DNA of 7,171 nt from JACVCS01 sp038328575 (lineage in GTDB: Bacteria; Planctomycetota; Phycisphaerae; Phycisphaerales; UBA1924). The position numbers and the translations under genes were made by a program. Numbering within the stretch: the first letter of the stretch is position 1; every line of letters starts with the position of its first letter. Of the stretch, positions 5,979 to 7,171 are shown one piece after another. The notes below the pieces were generated by a model that ran no database searches, was not told where the DNA came from, and saw only the letters and a list, made by a program, of their open reading frames with translations. The stretch spans positions 1 through 7,171 of the forward strand of contig JBBQMD010000090.1 of assembly GCA_038328575.1 (NCBI GenBank), written 5' to 3'.

Positions 5979-6007
5979 CTGATCCGCCGTGCCGGGTCAG
6001 CGGCACG
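5979..6007. repeat. Palindromic intergenic repeat, copy 2
   Basis: Same orientation as copy 1, 239 bases further on. Here the differences create an 8-bp stem CCGTGCCG (5987-5994) with CGGCACGG (6001-6008) and a 6-base loop. The shared GCCACACCCCCC lies 46 bases downstream (6054-6065), so the block has diverged or gained sequence inside. Confidence 0.75.
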
Positions 6008-6110
6008 GACCTCGAGCAGCACCAACGGTTAAGTGGCACAAGATGCGATCGATGCCACACCCCCCAAATTCGCGCTGCGCAACCTCATCACAGTATATTT
6101 AGAATGCCTC

Positions 6111-6138
6111 TTGACAGACAAAGGGGTTGTGGTAAGCT
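6111..6138 (+). promoter_or_regulatory. Sigma70-like promoter of the CTERM protein gene
   Basis: A perfect TTGACA -35 box (6111-6116) and TAAGCT -10 box (6133-6138) are separated by 16 bases. An AT-rich TATATTTA (6094-6101) lies just upstream and could act as an UP element. Transcription would start near 6145, giving a leader of about 73 bases before the ATG at 6218. Confidence 0.65.
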
Positions 6139-6160
6139 GGCATTCTTCTGTTCACCGCTG

Positions 6161-6204
6161 GCCCTTGTGGGCTTTGGTGGGCCGATCATTGGGCGAAAGC
6201 CCGA
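6161..6204 (+). promoter_or_regulatory. Structured 5' leader with two short hairpins
   Basis: GCCC-TTGT-GGGC (6161-6172) and GGGC-GAAA-GCCC (6191-6202) can each form a short hairpin; the second has a GNRA tetraloop and can extend by a U-A and a U-G pair (6189-6204). Alternative pairing is possible, for example GGCCC (6160-6164) with GGGCC (6178-6182). The second hairpin ends 13-15 bases before the ATG, next to the purine-rich GAAAGAGAGAGAG that must serve as ribosome site. The structure may tune translation or mRNA stability (inference). I could not match it to a riboswitch class. Confidence 0.4.
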
Positions 6205-6217
6205 AAGAGAGAGAGTC

Positions 6218-7084
6218 ATGAACCGTTTGATCATCGCCGCTATTGTGTCCGCCGCCGCCAGCACCGCTGCCCTTGCGGTGCCCTCGTCGAACAGCATCAA
6301 CTTCGACAGCATGTCCCTGGGCAATCCCCCGGGCGTTGGCGGGGCCGACATCCGCGTTCCCGGCGACAGCAACTGGTACAACCCGTCGAACAGCTCCACC
6401 CAACAGGCGGTCACCGCTGGTGTCGGTCTCTTGGGCACCAACGGCCTTGTCGTCGGCAACAACGGCTCTGGCAACGATGGAGTCATCGACAACCTTCGCA
6501 CGCCACGTCTTCTGACCAACGCAGGCGAGAGCGTCGCGCCGGTCAACTCGACGAACAACATCTTCCAGTGGTCGCTCTGGTTCCGCACCGTCCCGACCAC
6601 CAGTCCTGCTGGCGAGTTCCGCTTCCGCGTTGAGTCTTACGGGCCCGATCGCACGACCTTCCTCGGATTCCAGAACGATGGCACCGGCAACCTGATTGCT
6701 CGCGCCTTCGGCATGGATGCCGGTGCCAACTTTGTCAGCCAGGACATCACCGGCCTGAACTGGGGCGCCTGGTACCGCGTGACGGGCACGCTGACGTTCG
6801 CCGATGGCGCGGCCAACGACTCGATCAGCTACTCCATCTTTGACAGTACCAACTTTCTGGTCGGTTCTGCCTCCACGCCGTCGTGGGAAGAGGGTGCTCG
6901 CCAGCTCGGTTACAACGGTGGCAACATCTTCGGCGTCGATGCGCTTCAGTTCCACAGCCGCGGCGGCTTTGCTGGTGATCACGTCATCATCGATGACGTC
7001 AGCTACGCCGCCATCCCCGCCCCTGGCGCTGCCCTGCTGCTGGGCGTTGGCGGCCTGATGGCAGCTCGGCGTCGCCGCAGCTGA
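6218..7084 (+). CDS. Secreted protein with PEP-CTERM-like (PAPG) sorting tail
   Basis: This 288-residue protein is exported and probably anchored at or processed on the cell surface. The signal peptide is residues 1-20 (MNRLIIAAIVSAAASTAALA), with likely cleavage after ALA. The mature part is rich in Asn, Gly, Ser and Thr and strand-forming. It begins INFDSMSLGNPPG and ends in HVIIDDVSYA just before the tail, a layout common in concanavalin-like beta-sandwich surface proteins of planctomycetes; no catalytic residues were recognised. The C-terminus has the three parts of an exosortase signal: IPAPGA (266-271), a hydrophobic helix (LLLGVGGLMAA) and RRRR (284-287). The usual PEP core is replaced by PAPG. 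The ATG at 6218 is chosen because the signal peptide begins there; the open frame goes back to 5948, through the promoter. Codons favour C at third positions (AAC, ATC, TTC, GGC), suggesting strong expression. Probably monocistronic. Confidence 0.85.
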   Translation: MNRLIIAAIVSAAASTAALAVPSSNSINFDSMSLGNPPGVGGADIRVPGDSNWYNPSNSSTQQAVTAGVGLLGTNGLVVGNNGSGNDGVIDNLRTPRLLTNAGESVAPVNSTNNIFQWSLWFRTVPTTSPAGEFRFRVESYGPDRTTFLGFQNDGTGNLIARAFGMDAGANFVSQDITGLNWGAWYRVTGTLTFADGAANDSISYSIFDSTNFLVGSASTPSWEEGARQLGYNGGNIFGVDALQFHSRGGFAGDHVIIDDVSYAAIPAPGAALLLGVGGLMAARRRRS

Positions 7085-7143
7085 TCGCTGATCGCCTCGG
7101 CTCATCGCTGGCGGCATCCACGTTCGACATCGCACCATCACCG

Positions 7144-7171
7144 CACGGCCCGGGCACTCGCTCGGGCCGTG
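7144..7171 (+). terminator. Strong hairpin after the CTERM protein gene, probable terminator
   Basis: CACGGCCCGGGC (7144-7155) pairs with GCTCGGGCCGTG (7160-7171) in a 12-bp stem with one G-U pair and an ACTC loop. It begins 59 bases after the stop codon. The window ends on the last stem base, so a following T-run cannot be seen. Confidence 0.6.

Larger units (their letters stand above)
5560..6110. other. Long non-coding region between gap and the CTERM protein gene
   Basis: About 550 bases without a convincing gene on either strand, between divergent genes. Seen here: the gap leader and ribosome site (AAAGG on the - strand, 5567-5571); a G-rich stretch at 5650-5740; two near-identical palindromic repeats (5740-5768 and 5979-6007), each followed by GCCACACCCCCC (5782-5793 and 6054-6065); an AT-rich patch at about 5838-5860; and a possible small hairpin GTGGCA/TGCCAC (6033-6038 with 6053-6058). 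I found no convincing gap promoter; a TTCGAC/TACCCT pair on the - strand is too weak to call. No tRNA or known RNA family was recognised. Confidence 0.6.

Noticed and set aside
5740..6065. CRISPR array
   Set aside because: Only two diverged copies 239 bases apart, no regular spacers and no cas gene nearby.
5948..6217. A 90-residue N-terminal extension of the CTERM protein
   Set aside because: It would begin upstream of the palindromic repeat and the promoter and would place the signal peptide inside the protein.
6145..6217. Cyclic-di-GMP or other known riboswitch
   Set aside because: The hairpins are too short, and I do not see the conserved core of any class I know.
6152..7141. A 329-codon open frame on the - strand antisense to the CTERM protein gene
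   Set aside because: It is the complement of a clear secreted protein with signal peptide and sorting tail, and its translation is low-complexity Ala/Val/Gly/Arg.

Overview
The window looks like a chromosomal piece of a GC-rich planctomycete, most likely from the Phycisphaerae. The main reasons are a secreted protein ending in a PEP-CTERM-like tail of the PAPG type (signal, hydrophobic helix, RRRR), a stand-alone LAB_N membrane protein with an extra-membrane N-terminal part, G- and C-ending codons, and frequent GTG/TTG starts. This placement is an inference from gene content; there is no rRNA or other marker in the window.

Layout. Positions 1-2196 (+ strand) hold the 3' part of a LAB_N-domain membrane protein gene, then two uncharacterised genes (543-1169 and 1258-2196). 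They are close enough to be one transcription unit. The second ends in an Asp-Gly tail encoded by a tandem hexanucleotide repeat. A cysteine dioxygenase gene (2222-2812, - strand) converges on this unit with only 25 bases between stop codons. It diverges from a cytidylate-kinase-like gene (3005-3694, +). A single-pass membrane protein of unknown function follows on the - strand (3789-4241). Next is a type I glyceraldehyde-3-phosphate dehydrogenase gene (4510-5559, -) with its own intrinsic terminator at 4351-4384. A non-coding stretch of about 650 bases (5560-6217) separates gap from the secreted CTERM protein gene (6218-7084, +). It carries two near-identical palindromic repeats, a good sigma70-like promoter (TTGACA, 16 bases, TAAGCT) and a structured leader. 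The window ends exactly on a strong hairpin, probably the terminator of the last gene.

How the genes work together. Apart from the first three genes, this is housekeeping and accessory genes placed side by side, not one pathway: cysteine catabolism, pyrimidine nucleotide phosphorylation, glycolysis and a surface protein. I see no defence system, mobile element, CRISPR array, tRNA or rRNA. The items most worth a second look are the changed substrate-pocket positions of the cytidylate-kinase-like protein, the complete Arg/Cys/Tyr set in the bacterial cysteine dioxygenase, the paired palindromes between gap and the CTERM gene, and the uncharacterised gene pair downstream of LAB_N.
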